The notes below the pieces were generated by a model, which worked only from the letters and a program-made list of their open reading frames with translations, ran no database searches and was not told where the DNA came from. Below are positions 9,008-17,900 of a DNA stretch of 64,000 bases, piece after piece. The translations under genes and the position numbers were made by a program. The DNA comes from Pseudomonas bananamidigenes (GTDB lineage Bacteria; Pseudomonadota; Gammaproteobacteria; Pseudomonadales; Pseudomonadaceae): assembly GCF_001679645.1 (NCBI RefSeq), contig NZ_LRUN01000050.1:62001-126000 (forward strand), in the 5' to 3' direction. Every line of letters starts with the position of its first letter. The first letter of the stretch is position 1.

Positions 9008-10219
9008 CTAGCCATTGCCCAACGACACCGGGAGTAACAAGATCGTCGCGAAACCCGGCACCGGCGGCGTCAGCCAGCGTCGTGCCCGGCCGACACCGAA
9101 CGCCTGGACCTTGTCTTGCCCGGCCAACGTTTCCAGCGCCCGTTGTACCTGACGCTGACTGCCGCCCAAGGCCAGCGCCAGCGCCGAACTCGACCACGCC
9201 TCGCCGTCGGCGAGCAGGGCCAACAGTGCGGCGTGTCTGTCTTCGAGCGGCAATGTCAGCAGCGCCACGTCTTGCGCGACCAGCGCATAGCCACGGGACG
9301 TCGCCGTGATTCCGGCCAACGGCTTAAGTGCGGCGCGCAGCCGTCCGATCTCGACCCGCAATCGGACGCGGTGGGATTCATCATCCAGTTTCAAACGAAA
9401 GGCCTTGGCGATCAGCGTCTCTCGGGGAACATCCCCCGGCCAGGCTTCAGCGAGCAGTTGCAGCAGATTGAACAGCACCGGTCGTGTAGCCAGCGCCACC
9501 GTCATGCCGGCGCCGCGCACGCTGTAGCGACAGGCATCCACCACCAGCGTCGCAGACGCAAACAAGGCTTCGACCTGTGCGAGCGTCACCGTTTTCACGT
9601 CACCGGCAATGCGCAATCGGGCGGCGGGAGCGTCGAGGGTTTGCCGGGCGTGTTCGATCTCCGCCAGCAGCGCCGGAATGTCGGCCAGCTGCGCCGCCCG
9701 TTGCGCACGCTCCAGCGCCGCTTGCGCCTTGTGCGCCTGCACTCGCCGCAGCGCAATCCCGGCTGACATCAGTTCATGGGCGGCGCGCAAGGCCGGGGGC
9801 CAGGGCGCAGAATCCTGTTCATCGAGCAGCGCATCAGCCTCATTCAACTGCCCGATCAACAGCAACCGACGGATCTGCAGATAGCGCGCGTGCGCTGCAT
9901 TGAGCCGGTCGCCGTGATCGTGCAGTGTCTGCTGCGCTGCTTCCAGCGCCTTCACCGGCCAGCCCAGATCCCGCGCCGCCAGCGCCACTTCTGCCTCGGC
10001 CACCACGCAGCGCACCCGGGACAACGGCTCGTTGGCACCGAACGCTTTTACCGCCCGTTGCAGCAAGGCCTTGGCCCGCGCCATGTCGCCGAGCTGGGCC
10101 ATGGCGATTCCGCGCAGAGCCAGGGCGGGCGGATCTTCGCGCAGGGCCACGAAATTCAGCGCCGCCAACGGATCACCCACCGCCAGGGCGTGGCCTGCGG
10201 CGTTGATCAGCGAGTCCAT
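9008..10219 (-). CDS. transcriptional regulator with TPR-like N-terminal domain
   Basis: A 403-aa protein. Residues 1-200 are Ala/Leu-rich helical repeats of TPR type. Residues about 220-315 look like a winged-helix (OmpR-C-like) DNA-binding region, with RVRLRVEIGRLRAAL as the likely recognition helix and TSRGYAL as the wing. The C-terminal part (SALALALGGSQRQVQRALETL) contains a second helix-turn-helix-like stretch. This architecture recalls AfsR/SARP-like regulators. No sensor domain is obvious. It is upstream of and probably co-transcribed with the propeller gene. The ribosome site is weak. Confidence 0.7.
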   Translation of the reverse strand: MDSLINAAGHALAVGDPLAALNFVALREDPPALALRGIAMAQLGDMARAKALLQRAVKAFGANEPLSRVRCVVAEAEVALAARDLGWPVKALEAAQQTLHDHGDRLNAAHARYLQIRRLLLIGQLNEADALLDEQDSAPWPPALRAAHELMSAGIALRRVQAHKAQAALERAQRAAQLADIPALLAEIEHARQTLDAPAARLRIAGDVKTVTLAQVEALFASATLVVDACRYSVRGAGMTVALATRPVLFNLLQLLAEAWPGDVPRETLIAKAFRLKLDDESHRVRLRVEIGRLRAALKPLAGITATSRGYALVAQDVALLTLPLEDRHAALLALLADGEAWSSSALALALGGSQRQVQRALETLAGQDKVQAFGVGRARRWLTPPVPGFATILLLPVSLGNG

Positions 10220-10327
10220 GACATAGGCGCCACGGTGGGTACTCCAGTGAAGGGATACCCCGGTTTAGACCAGATTCTGCGCAGATACCAGTCACGGCCC
10301 GCGCAAGACCGACTGGCACGGAATGGC

Positions 10328-10411
10328 TCAGACCGGTGAAATCGTGGCCAGAACACCGATCATAATGGTCAACACGAGAAAGCCGCCGAGGAAAATCGCC
10401 ATCTTAGCCAT
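10328..10411 (-). CDS. 27-aa single-pass membrane peptide
   Basis: A short frame, MAKMAIFLGGFLVLTIMIGV followed by seven residues, preceded by a perfect AGGAGG box 5 bases before the ATG at 10411. The peptide is one hydrophobic helix with a basic N terminus, typical of small membrane proteins that modulate a larger partner. The strong ribosome site argues that it is translated. I do not know a function. It lies between the divergent regulator and SnoaL genes, on the regulator strand. Confidence 0.6.
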   Translation of the reverse strand: MAKMAIFLGGFLVLTIMIGVLATISPV

Positions 10412-10671
10412 ACAGGCCTCCTGAATACTGAATGTCCGGCGCACCGGGCGCTTCGGAATGAAGCGCGTGCTGTGTGGCCGAACCGCAGGGCTATTCTGGG
10501 CGCCTGGCTGAGACGGTTACAGATGCAGATTCAACAGGAAAAAGCGGATCAGATGGATCTGACCCGTGCATGTTGCGATATTCAGATCGGTACGGTTGGT
10601 TTCCCTTGCGCCGCTTTGATCTAGAGTCATTGGCGCCAGGCCAAGAACAACAAAAATACAGGAGTGAAACC

Positions 10672-11100
10672 ATGTCCGAACTGAACCTGCATCCCAACGC
10701 CGCCGAATCCCTGAACCGCTGGCACGACATGATCCGTACCGGCAACCTGAAGGCCCTGCCCGACCTGCTCGATCCGCAAGCCGTGTTCCGCTCGCCGATG
10801 GCCCACACGCCTTACCCCGGCGCGCCAGTGGTCTCGATGATCCTCAACACCGTGTCCAACGTATTCGAAGACTTCAAATACCACCGTGAACTGGCGACGG
10901 CGGACGGCTTGAACGTGGTGCTGGAATTCAGCGCCAAGGTCGGGACCAGAGAGCTGAAAGGCATCGACATGATCCGCTTCGATGAACAGGGCAAGATCGT
11001 CGAGTTCGAGGTGATGGTGCGGCCGTTGAGCGGGTTGCAGGCGTTGGGGGAAGAGATGGGGCGGCGGCTTGGGGCTTATCTGGCCAACGCCAAGGCCTGA
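10672..11100 (+). CDS. SnoaL/NTF2-like protein (142 aa)
   Basis: A compact alpha+beta barrel protein. The start MSELNLHPNAAESLNRWHDM is followed by the region LLDPQAVFRSPM typical of SnoaL-like folds, and the C-terminal strands IDMIRFDEQGKIVEFEVM are the usual NTF2 finish. Members are isomerases, hydratases or ligand carriers; the substrate cannot be told here. AGGAG sits 7 bases before the ATG at 10672. An upstream in-frame ATG at 10474 has no ribosome site and would add an unlikely sequence. Confidence 0.8.
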   Translation: MSELNLHPNAAESLNRWHDMIRTGNLKALPDLLDPQAVFRSPMAHTPYPGAPVVSMILNTVSNVFEDFKYHRELATADGLNVVLEFSAKVGTRELKGIDMIRFDEQGKIVEFEVMVRPLSGLQALGEEMGRRLGAYLANAKA

Positions 11101-11115
11101 ACTCCGGGCACAAAA

Positions 11116-11148
11116 AAGCCCACTGACCGTTATCGGTTCAGTGGGCTT
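11116..11148 (-). terminator. terminator of mqo (possibly bidirectional)
   Basis: AAGCCCACTGA pairs with TCAGTGGGCTT, extended by an inner CCG/CGG. On the minus strand it is followed by six Ts and lies 20 bases after the mqo stop. It also sits 15 bases after the convergent SnoaL gene and could serve both. Confidence 0.85.
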
Positions 11149-11167
11149 AGTGTGTCAGGCGTCTGAA

Positions 11168-12817
11168 TTACAGCGCCATGTCACGTGCAGCGCTTTCTTT
11201 CGGAGCCTGTGGCTTTTCAGCCGAAGCAGGTGCCGCCGCAGGTGCAGCCTGGCCAATCACCGGTGGAGTTGGCAGTTGCAGGATTTTGGCGGTGTAGGCC
11301 CACTCTTCGGCCACTTTGGCTGGATCGTTGTTCAGCTGGGTGCCGTAGCTTGGAACGATCTGGTGCAGCTTGGCTTGCCACTCAGGGGTAGCGACCTTGT
11401 CCTTGAAGACTTTCTGCAGCACGCTCAGCATGATCGGTGCAGCGGTCGATGCGCCTGGGGATGCGCCCAGCAGACCGGCGATGGAGCCGTCTTTCGAAGC
11501 AACGATTTCGGTGCCCAGTTTCAGCACGCCGCCAGCGGCTTCATCACGCTTGATGATCTGCACGCGCTGGCCGGCTTGCCACAGGCGCCAGTCTTCGGCT
11601 TTCGCGTTCGGGAAGTATTCCTTCAGCGCGTTCAGGCGGTCTTCATCCGACAGCATCAGTTGACCGGCCAGGTACTCGACCAGCGGGTATTCCTTGATGC
11701 CGACCTTGGTCATGGGCCAGATGTTGTGGGTGGTGGTGCTGGTCAGCAGGTCCAGGTACGAACCTTCCTTCAGGAACTTGGTGCTGAAGGTCGCGAACGG
11801 GCCAAACAGGATGACGCGCTTGCCGTCCAGAACACGGGTGTCCAGGTGCGGAACGGACATCGGCGGTGCGCCGACCGATGCTTTACCGTAGGCCTTGGCC
11901 AGGTGCTGCTCGGCGATGGCCGGGTTATCGGTCACCAGGAACGAGCCGCCTACCGGGAAGCCGGCGTATTCCCTGGCTTCTTCGATACCGGACTTCTGCA
12001 GCAGGTGCAGGGCACCGCCGCCGGCGCCGATGAACACGAACTTGGCGTCGGTTTCGGTCTTGGTGCCGTCTTTCAGGTTCTTGTAGCTGACACGCCAGGT
12101 GCCGTCGGCGTTCTTGGTGATGTCCTGTACTTCGCTCGACAGTTTCAGGTCGAAGTTAGGCTTGGTCTGCAGGTAACCGGCGAACTGGCGGGTGATTTCG
12201 CCGAAGTTCATGTCGGTGCCCAGCGGGCTCCAGGTGGCCGCAATCTTCTGGTTCGGGTCACGCCCTTCCATCATCAGCGGGACCCACTTCTTGATCACTT
12301 CCGGGTCTTCGGAGTACTGCATGCCGGCGAACAGCGGGCTCGCCTGCAGGGCTTCGTAGCGCTTTTTCAGGAACTTGATGTTGTCATCGCCCCACACGAA
12401 GCTCATGTGCGGCGTGGTGTTGATGAACGAGCGAGGGTTCTTCAGAACGCCTTGCTGAACCTGCCAGGCCCAGAACTGACGGGAGACCTGGAACGCTTCG
12501 TTGATCTCGACGGCTTTCGGGATCGTGACGTTGCCTTTATCGTCTTCCGGGGTGTAGTTCAGCTCGGCCAGGGCGGAGTGACCGGTACCGGCGTTGTTCC
12601 AGCCGTTGGAGCTTTCCAGGGCGACGCCGTCGAGGCGCTCGACCATTTCCATCGACCAGCTCGGCTCCAGCTCATTGATCCACACACCCAGGGTGGTGCT
12701 CATGATGCCGCCGCCGATCAGCAGGACGTCGACTTTCTTTGCTTCTTCGGCATTGGCGGACGACATCCCCATCGCCAAAGCCAGCCCCAGCAGGGCTGTG
12801 TTCACTTTTTTAAACAT
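11168..12817 (-). CDS. mqo: malate:quinone oxidoreductase
   Basis: FAD-dependent, membrane-associated oxidation of malate to oxaloacetate with electrons passed to quinone. The dinucleotide-binding GGG motif (VDVLLIGGGIMSTTLG) lies at about residues 31-46, and typical Mqo blocks follow (SSNGWNNAGTGHSA, FVFIGAGGGALHLL, GASPGASTAAPIM). At 549 aa it is longer than classic ~500-aa Mqo because of an N-terminal signal-peptide-like segment ending SANA and an Ala/Pro-rich C-terminal tail of about 35 residues. I chose the ATG at 12817 (AGGTG upstream); a GTG at 12826 is in frame. Confidence 0.93.
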   Translation of the reverse strand: MFKKVNTALLGLALAMGMSSANAEEAKKVDVLLIGGGIMSTTLGVWINELEPSWSMEMVERLDGVALESSNGWNNAGTGHSALAELNYTPEDDKGNVTIPKAVEINEAFQVSRQFWAWQVQQGVLKNPRSFINTTPHMSFVWGDDNIKFLKKRYEALQASPLFAGMQYSEDPEVIKKWVPLMMEGRDPNQKIAATWSPLGTDMNFGEITRQFAGYLQTKPNFDLKLSSEVQDITKNADGTWRVSYKNLKDGTKTETDAKFVFIGAGGGALHLLQKSGIEEAREYAGFPVGGSFLVTDNPAIAEQHLAKAYGKASVGAPPMSVPHLDTRVLDGKRVILFGPFATFSTKFLKEGSYLDLLTSTTTHNIWPMTKVGIKEYPLVEYLAGQLMLSDEDRLNALKEYFPNAKAEDWRLWQAGQRVQIIKRDEAAGGVLKLGTEIVASKDGSIAGLLGASPGASTAAPIMLSVLQKVFKDKVATPEWQAKLHQIVPSYGTQLNNDPAKVAEEWAYTAKILQLPTPPVIGQAAPAAAPASAEKPQAPKESAARDMAL

Positions 12818-13250
12818 CTGTTGCACCTATGATAAAACGTCTTCCGCCCGCCGCTGTTGTGCGTATGCGTTCCCCTGTTCTCGCGACACTCAGGCCAGCA
12901 TCGCGGAGTCCGGCACACTTCAATTTTGACGGGTGGGCACACAAGGCCGACAGGCTGCGTCGACCTCAGTTATATGTCCCTTCTGAACTGACTTTTTATC
13001 ATTATTGGCTTCAGCTACTTGAGCGACAGGGGTTCGGTCGGCCCGCCGAAAAGCGCGCCAGACTGAATGGGGTCAAACCAAGTGGCGCGAAGAATATCAC
13101 GTCAGGGCAAACCCGCGCGTCTGTTCGCGACCGGATAGTTTTCGATGGGCTCCAGAGGCACTTTCAACCGCGGCAACAATCCCGCCAGGTTGTACGACGA
13201 CTGATAAATCATTCAGCCACTTCGATGATCTACAACAAAAAGGAAAAACC
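12818..13250. other. intergenic region, mqo promoter side
   Basis: No gene I can support in these 433 bases. It must contain the mqo promoter (minus strand) and the promoter of the frameshifted gene at 13251. The stretch around 12970-13020 is noticeably AT-richer than its surroundings. An open frame across 12829-13254 has no ribosome site and no recognisable product. Confidence 0.5.
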
Positions 13251-13675
13251 ATGAACAAAACCAAAATGCTGCTCGGTCTGTTCTGCCTCTTCAGTGGTTA
13301 TGTCGCCGCTGCGCCGGCGGAGCAAGAGGTCGCCCAGGCAGTTGACCACCTTACCCAGGCGATGCTGCACAAGGATATTGCCGCACTGAACGCCCTGACT
13401 GCTGACAACCTCACCTACGGCCATTCCAGCGGCAAGATTCAGGACAAAAAGGATTTCATTGCCGATATCGAAAGCGGCAAGAGCGCATTCAATACACTGG
13501 AAATGCAGAAACAGACCATCACCCTTGCCGGTGACACCGCGCTGGTTCGCCACCATTTTTCGGGCAGGCCATCAAAGGGATCGAGATCGTAACAACCGAA
13601 ATCGAGAACTTCCAGATCTGGCAGAAGCAGGATGGCAAGTGGCTGCTGGTTGGGCGACAGGCTTACAAGTTCTGA
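13251..13675 (+). pseudogene. exported DUF4440/SnoaL-like protein, one-base frameshift
   Basis: A signal peptide (residues 1-21, ending AAA) precedes an NTF2-fold domain (TADNLTYGHSSGKIQDKKDF). The reading frame breaks near 13562: the frame in use ends at a stop at 13592, but the next frame continues with GQAIKGIEIVTTEIENFQIW and WLLVGRQAYKF, the normal DUF4440 finish, ending at 13675. One extra G in the GGG run at 13562-13564 would restore a ~141-residue protein. This is either a real lesion or a sequencing error in a homopolymer. A strong terminator follows. Confidence 0.75.
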
Positions 13676-13677
13676 TG

Positions 13678-13724
13678 AAAACATAAAGGCTCTGGCCATT
13701 GCTTCGCCAGAGCCTTTATGTTTT
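13678..13724 (+). terminator. long-stem terminator
   Basis: A perfect 19-base-pair stem (AAAACATAAAGGCTCTGGC and its complement) around a 9-base loop, ending in TTTT. It begins 2 bases after the frameshifted gene and insulates the ATPase/nuclease pair from it. Confidence 0.85.
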
Positions 13725-13838
13725 CAAAAAAACCTGTCCGTATCTGTACTTTTCGTTCCGATTTGACACTCCCGTTTATTCCCCGCCCTGATATGCTGCA
13801 CAGCTATACCGCAAAAGCTCGTCCTTATGGAGTGATCA

Positions 13839-15074
13839 ATGACCCGACTACGCGTCAAGCATTTTGGCCCTATCCGCGATGGTGTGAAGAACGACGACTG
13901 GATAGAGTTCAAACGCGTGACCGTATTCGTGGGCAACCAGGGCTCCGGCAAAAGTACACTGGCCAAGCTCTACTCGACCTTTTCTTGGATCGAAAAGGCG
14001 TTGGTTCGGGGTGATTACGAAAAAAAATGGTTCGAGAGAAAGAACAAGTTCATCAAGCCTTTTTTGACTTATCACAGGCTGGAGCACTACCTCACTGATG
14101 CAACAGAGATCGAATACGAGGGCGAGGCCTACTCGATCCATTTTCTGCGGGGACAGTTGCATATCTCTGAATCAAAAGGTGGTAGCTACCATCTGCCTCA
14201 GATCATGTACGTACCTGCCGAGCGCAATTTCATTTCCTATGTCAGGCACCCTCGCGAGCTGAAACTGTCCTCGGATTCCCTCAAGGAATTCCTGACCGAA
14301 TTCGATGCAGCCAAAGCCAATATGAAAGGCGCTCTGCTGCTGCCTATCAATCAGGCAGAACTCGAATATGACAAACTGAACGATATCCTCAATATTCGTG
14401 AATCAAACTACAAACTCAGGCTGGCAGACGCTTCCAGTGGTTTTCAGTCTGCCGTGCCATTGCATCTGGTGAGCCACTACCTGTCCAACGCGGTTCAAGA
14501 ACGCAGCGAAGAGCGACAAGAGACCATGAGTGCTGATGAACTGGATCGGTTCAGAAAAGAGGTTAAACAGATCTTTTCCATTGATTCGCTGACTGAAGAG
14601 CAAAGACGTATCGCGCTCTCCACATTGTCTTCCAGATTCAACAAATCAGCGTTTATCAATATCGTCGAAGAGCCCGAGCAGAATCTGTACCCACAGTCGC
14701 AATGGAGTGTTTTGCAGAGCCTCTTGCAATTTAATCACGGACAGAACAACCGCCTGGTGATGACAACTCATAGCCCGTATGTGGTGAATTACCTGACGAT
14801 TGCCGTACAAGGCAAACACCTGCAGGACAACATTCTCAAGGAAAAACGCGGTAAGGAGCTGCTCCCTAAACTCGCAGCGGTTATCCCCTTGCATGCGCTA
14901 GTGGACATCAATGAGTTGGCGATTTACCAAGCCGACGAAAAAACCGGATCTATCAAGAAGCTGCCAATGGTTGATGGCATTCCTTCCGATGACAATTTTC
15001 TGAACAGATCCTTGCAAGAAGGCAATGATTTATTTGATGCGCTCCTTGATATCGAGGATGAGCTGAAAGGATGA
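13839..15074 (+). CDS. SMC/ABC-like AAA ATPase of a two-gene unit
   Basis: A 411-aa predicted ATPase of the AAA_15/AAA_21 (OLD- and RecF-like) group. Walker A is GNQGSGKST at residues 32-40, an ABC-signature-like DASSGFQSA lies around 197-205, Walker B is FINIVEEPE at 272-280, and a switch His is in MTTHSPY (His311). Residues 60-195 form the inserted helical part. The start has TGGAG upstream. It overlaps the next gene by 4 bases (ATGA), so the products are coupled and probably form a complex. Base composition is unlike the neighbours: sampled lines are near 47% G+C, versus well over 60% around. No toprim domain is attached, unlike OLD nucleases. Confidence 0.85.
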   Translation: MTRLRVKHFGPIRDGVKNDDWIEFKRVTVFVGNQGSGKSTLAKLYSTFSWIEKALVRGDYEKKWFERKNKFIKPFLTYHRLEHYLTDATEIEYEGEAYSIHFLRGQLHISESKGGSYHLPQIMYVPAERNFISYVRHPRELKLSSDSLKEFLTEFDAAKANMKGALLLPINQAELEYDKLNDILNIRESNYKLRLADASSGFQSAVPLHLVSHYLSNAVQERSEERQETMSADELDRFRKEVKQIFSIDSLTEEQRRIALSTLSSRFNKSAFINIVEEPEQNLYPQSQWSVLQSLLQFNHGQNNRLVMTTHSPYVVNYLTIAVQGKHLQDNILKEKRGKELLPKLAAVIPLHALVDINELAIYQADEKTGSIKKLPMVDGIPSDDNFLNRSLQEGNDLFDALLDIEDELKG

Positions 15075-15580
15075 ATTTTCTTGATATCCGCTGTCAGACA
15101 GGTCCGTTTACTGATGCCGAATTTTGGCTACGTGACGATCAAGAGTTTCCAGTGGCTTATATCGACACAGGAAACCGGAAAGAATGGATAGCCTCGGTAT
15201 TGAATCCCCTTCAAAAGTCGATTGTATTTACCGCGATTGACAAATGCGTGATCAAAGACGGTGAAGAAAAAGGTCGGGATCGATGTGACTGCATGCTGAG
15301 GACTGATGACGCGCTGTACCTCGTTGAGTTGAAAGACCGAGATGGAGGGGGCTGGCAAGGACAAGGGATCAAACAGTTGGAGTCGACAATTCAATTTTTG
15401 ATTGATGCACACGGCGAGCAATTCCTGGCTAACTACCACCCAAAAATCGCCTACGTCTGCAACAAAAAGTCCCCCTTCGTTAAACCAGAACTCAACGCCA
15501 AGAATCGTTTCAACTCAAGGTACAATTTCAGACTAAAGGTTGAGGCTACTATCAACGTGCGGCGAAAAGCGGATCAGTGA
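15071..15580 (+). CDS. small protein with PD-(D/E)XK nuclease-like motif
   Basis: A 169-aa protein with no family I recognise. Asp73 in RCDCML, then Glu86 and Lys88 in YLVELKDR, spaced by two predicted strands and followed by a helix with GIKQLESTIQFL, match the core D...ExK pattern and trailing helix of PD-(D/E)XK nucleases. It also has Cys72... no: the cysteines are Cys8, Cys59, Cys72 and Cys74. Translation is coupled to the ATPase by an ATGA overlap. G+C is low (about 42% in a sampled line). The pairing of ATPase and putative nuclease suggests a phage-defence effector; this is inference. A 21-base palindrome covers its stop codon. Confidence 0.75.
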   Translation: MNFLDIRCQTGPFTDAEFWLRDDQEFPVAYIDTGNRKEWIASVLNPLQKSIVFTAIDKCVIKDGEEKGRDRCDCMLRTDDALYLVELKDRDGGGWQGQGIKQLESTIQFLIDAHGEQFLANYHPKIAYVCNKKSPFVKPELNAKNRFNSRYNFRLKVEATINVRRKADQ

Positions 15581-15587
15581 TCCGCTT
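15567..15587. repeat. perfect 10-bp palindrome over a stop codon
   Basis: AAGCGGATCA and TGATCCGCTT are separated by one base; the TGA at 15578-15580 is the stop of the nuclease-like gene. There is no T-run, so it is a weak terminator at best and could be a protein-binding site or the edge of the transferred segment. Confidence 0.5.
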
Positions 15588-15622
15588 ACTGAGCCCACCT
15601 TGAACAAAAAACTGTATTCCCC

Positions 15623-17236
15623 TCACAACCGAAACCGATCCACCGACTGCGCCAGCCGCCCCGCCAGACTGGACAGTTCATCCGTCGTATTCGCCGTTTC
15701 GCCGATCACCTTGCTGTTGCCTTCCGACATGCCGGCGATCATTTCCACCTGATGGGCGATTTCGTTGCTGGCCTGACTTTGCTCACCGATGGTGCGGGTG
15801 ATGTCGTTGACCAGTTGTGTGGTGTTGAGGGTGGCATCGAGGATTTCACGGATGGCGCGCTCGACATCGGCGGTGACGGCCATGCCTTTGTCGACCTGGG
15901 CCACGCCCGCCTCCATGCTGCTGACCGCTTCGCGGGTGCTGTTCTGGATGCGGGCGACCATCGCGGCGATTTCCTGAGTGGAGGCGCTGGTACGGGCAGC
16001 CAGGCTGCGCACCTCGTCGGCGACCACCGCAAACCCTCTGCCCTGCTCCCCCGCCCGTGCGGCTTCGATGGCCGCGTTGAGCGCCAGCAGGTTGGTCTGG
16101 TCGGCGATGCTCTTGATCACCTGGATGATGTTGAAAATGCCCTCGGACTCATGATCCAGGGTGCGAATCACCTGCGCCGACTGCTGGGCGGAACGGGCGA
16201 TGTCATCCATGTCGCTGACCACCTGATGAATGACCTGCCCGCCATTCTTGGCCAGCGCCTCGGCCTGACTGGCCATGCTCAGGGCCCGCTCGGCATGCCG
16301 GGTGATTTCTTCGATGCTGGCGGTCATCTGGCTCGCGGCGGCGGCCATGGTGCCTGCCGCGGCGCTTTGCTGCTGGCTGCTGTCGGCCACCCGATGGCAA
16401 CCGTGGCTCAGTTGCTCGCTCATGCCACTGACGCCGTGGGCATTGCGCCGTACCACGTCGATCATCTCGCGCAGATCCCGCTGCATGGTTGCCAGCGTAC
16501 GGATCAGCGCGCTGGCCTCGTCCTTGCCCGATGGCTCGGCGATGGGCTCGCCGAGGTTGCCATGGGCGATGCTTTCGGCAATGCGGCTGGCGGTTTTCAA
16601 CGGACCGGTGATGCTCAGGATCACCCAGCGCCCCTGAACCGCCAGCAGCAACAGGCTGGCGATCAGCACAATGCCAAGGGCCATGTTGGCATTGCGGATC
16701 GCGGCTTCGGTGCCCTGGCTGGTCTGCCGGGTATTGCTTTCGATCAGTTCGCTCAAGGAGGCCATCTGTTCTTCGAGCTGGCTGAACGCGGCACTGAACG
16801 TACCGAGTTCCTGCTGCGCCGTGTCCGGGTTGTCCAGCGCCAGCCCGACAATCCGCTCGCCGGCGTTGATGTAAGTATCGAGACTCGGCCGGATATGTTC
16901 CAGCGCCGTACGGATCGAGGCGTCCAGAGGCAGTTTGAGGTTTTCGCCGAGGACTTCGCGAAAATGCGCGGCATGCTCTTCGACGGAGCGGCGCACCTCG
17001 TCCGCCGTGCCGGCGCCTTTGCCCAGCCCCACCAGCATGGCCGAATAGACGTCGGCACGCAGGGCGTCATGCATCATGTCGGCTTCCATGTGATTGCGCA
17101 GTGCGCTCATGCTGACCGCGTTGTCACTGACCGCCGACGCCATCCGCTGATTACCGACATAACTGACCAGACTCACGATCAGCGCCGTCAGCAGACTGGT
17201 CGCAATCAGCAACACCAAACGCAGTTTGATCGACAC
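15623..17236 (-). CDS. methyl-accepting chemotaxis protein
   Basis: A transmembrane chemoreceptor of 537 aa from a GTG at 17236, chosen for its GGGAGG box; an upstream TTG lacks one. The first membrane helix is at residues 5-27, a four-helix-bundle-like periplasmic ligand domain covers about 30-175, the second helix lies near 180-200, and a HAMP domain and long cytoplasmic coiled coil follow. The signalling hairpin tip is the standard IADQTNLLALNAAIEAARAG motif. It feeds the CheA/CheW pathway. The ligand is not predictable. It converges with the ATPase/nuclease unit. Confidence 0.92.
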   Translation of the reverse strand: MSIKLRLVLLIATSLLTALIVSLVSYVGNQRMASAVSDNAVSMSALRNHMEADMMHDALRADVYSAMLVGLGKGAGTADEVRRSVEEHAAHFREVLGENLKLPLDASIRTALEHIRPSLDTYINAGERIVGLALDNPDTAQQELGTFSAAFSQLEEQMASLSELIESNTRQTSQGTEAAIRNANMALGIVLIASLLLLAVQGRWVILSITGPLKTASRIAESIAHGNLGEPIAEPSGKDEASALIRTLATMQRDLREMIDVVRRNAHGVSGMSEQLSHGCHRVADSSQQQSAAAGTMAAAASQMTASIEEITRHAERALSMASQAEALAKNGGQVIHQVVSDMDDIARSAQQSAQVIRTLDHESEGIFNIIQVIKSIADQTNLLALNAAIEAARAGEQGRGFAVVADEVRSLAARTSASTQEIAAMVARIQNSTREAVSSMEAGVAQVDKGMAVTADVERAIREILDATLNTTQLVNDITRTIGEQSQASNEIAHQVEMIAGMSEGNSKVIGETANTTDELSSLAGRLAQSVDRFRL

Positions 17237-17483
17237 GGTGATTTCCTCCCTGGTCGCGCCGCACAGCGCTTTCAAAGCTTCAGTTAAGCCTATTTCCGCG
17301 AACCCGCCGGGTTAGAGCGTCGCAACGTGTGTCGTCACATCCGGTAAAAAAGAATACTGTGCGGCAGTTATCGGTTTACAGCCCCGAGAACTTGTTCCAG
17401 CGCATGGAACTCCCGAGCCATGAGGCACCTCTCACATTATGTGGTAATTCCTTTTCGCTTTACGCTGCTGGAGGAACACCGTC

Positions 17484-17798
17484 ATGCGTCGTTTATTACT
17501 TGTTTCGTCTCTTGTGCTCTGCCTGCCATTCGGCTCGGCCTTCGCCCGCGTGGATGCGGGAGATGTCGCTACTTCGGCAGGTGTTTCCGCATCGCTGTAT
17601 TCCACCTTCAAGGATCACAAAATGGTGATTCCGGCCCGTGACGACCTGTCCGCGTTTGTCGCCAGCGGCGGAGCGATCCGTGGCGCGTACCTGGAGTCGG
17701 CGCTGCAACAGGTTCGTCAGGCCAACCCGGGACTGAACGCCAGTGACGAAGAGCTGGCCAATGCGATCCTGGCCCATTACGAAGGCCTGTCGCAGTAA
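17484..17798 (+). CDS. DUF2388 family exported protein
   Basis: A 104-aa protein with a signal peptide (residues 1-22, ending AFA). The mature part contains the DUF2388 block STFKDHKMVIPARDDLSAFV followed by GAIRGAYLESAL, a family I know mainly from Pseudomonas and without a function. GGAGG lies 9 bases before the ATG. It stands alone between the divergent chemoreceptor and the next small gene. Confidence 0.78.
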   Translation: MRRLLLVSSLVLCLPFGSAFARVDAGDVATSAGVSASLYSTFKDHKMVIPARDDLSAFVASGGAIRGAYLESALQQVRQANPGLNASDEELANAILAHYEGLSQ

Positions 17799-17900
17799 CA
17801 GCCCCATGCTCGACGACGGTGGCGGACGGATTTGCCACCTCCGCGCTCTGCCGATGGACGGCAGCCGGGCGACCATGGGCAAAATCGTCGAACGGCCTCT

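Noticed and set aside
12829..13254. A 141-codon frame upstream of the frameshifted gene
   Set aside because: No ribosome site, biased composition and no domain; more likely the mqo promoter region.
13741..13838. A TTGACA at 13763 as a sigma-70 -35 element of the ATPase gene
   Set aside because: The only reasonable -10-like string, TATGCT at 13792, is 23 bases away, which is too far.
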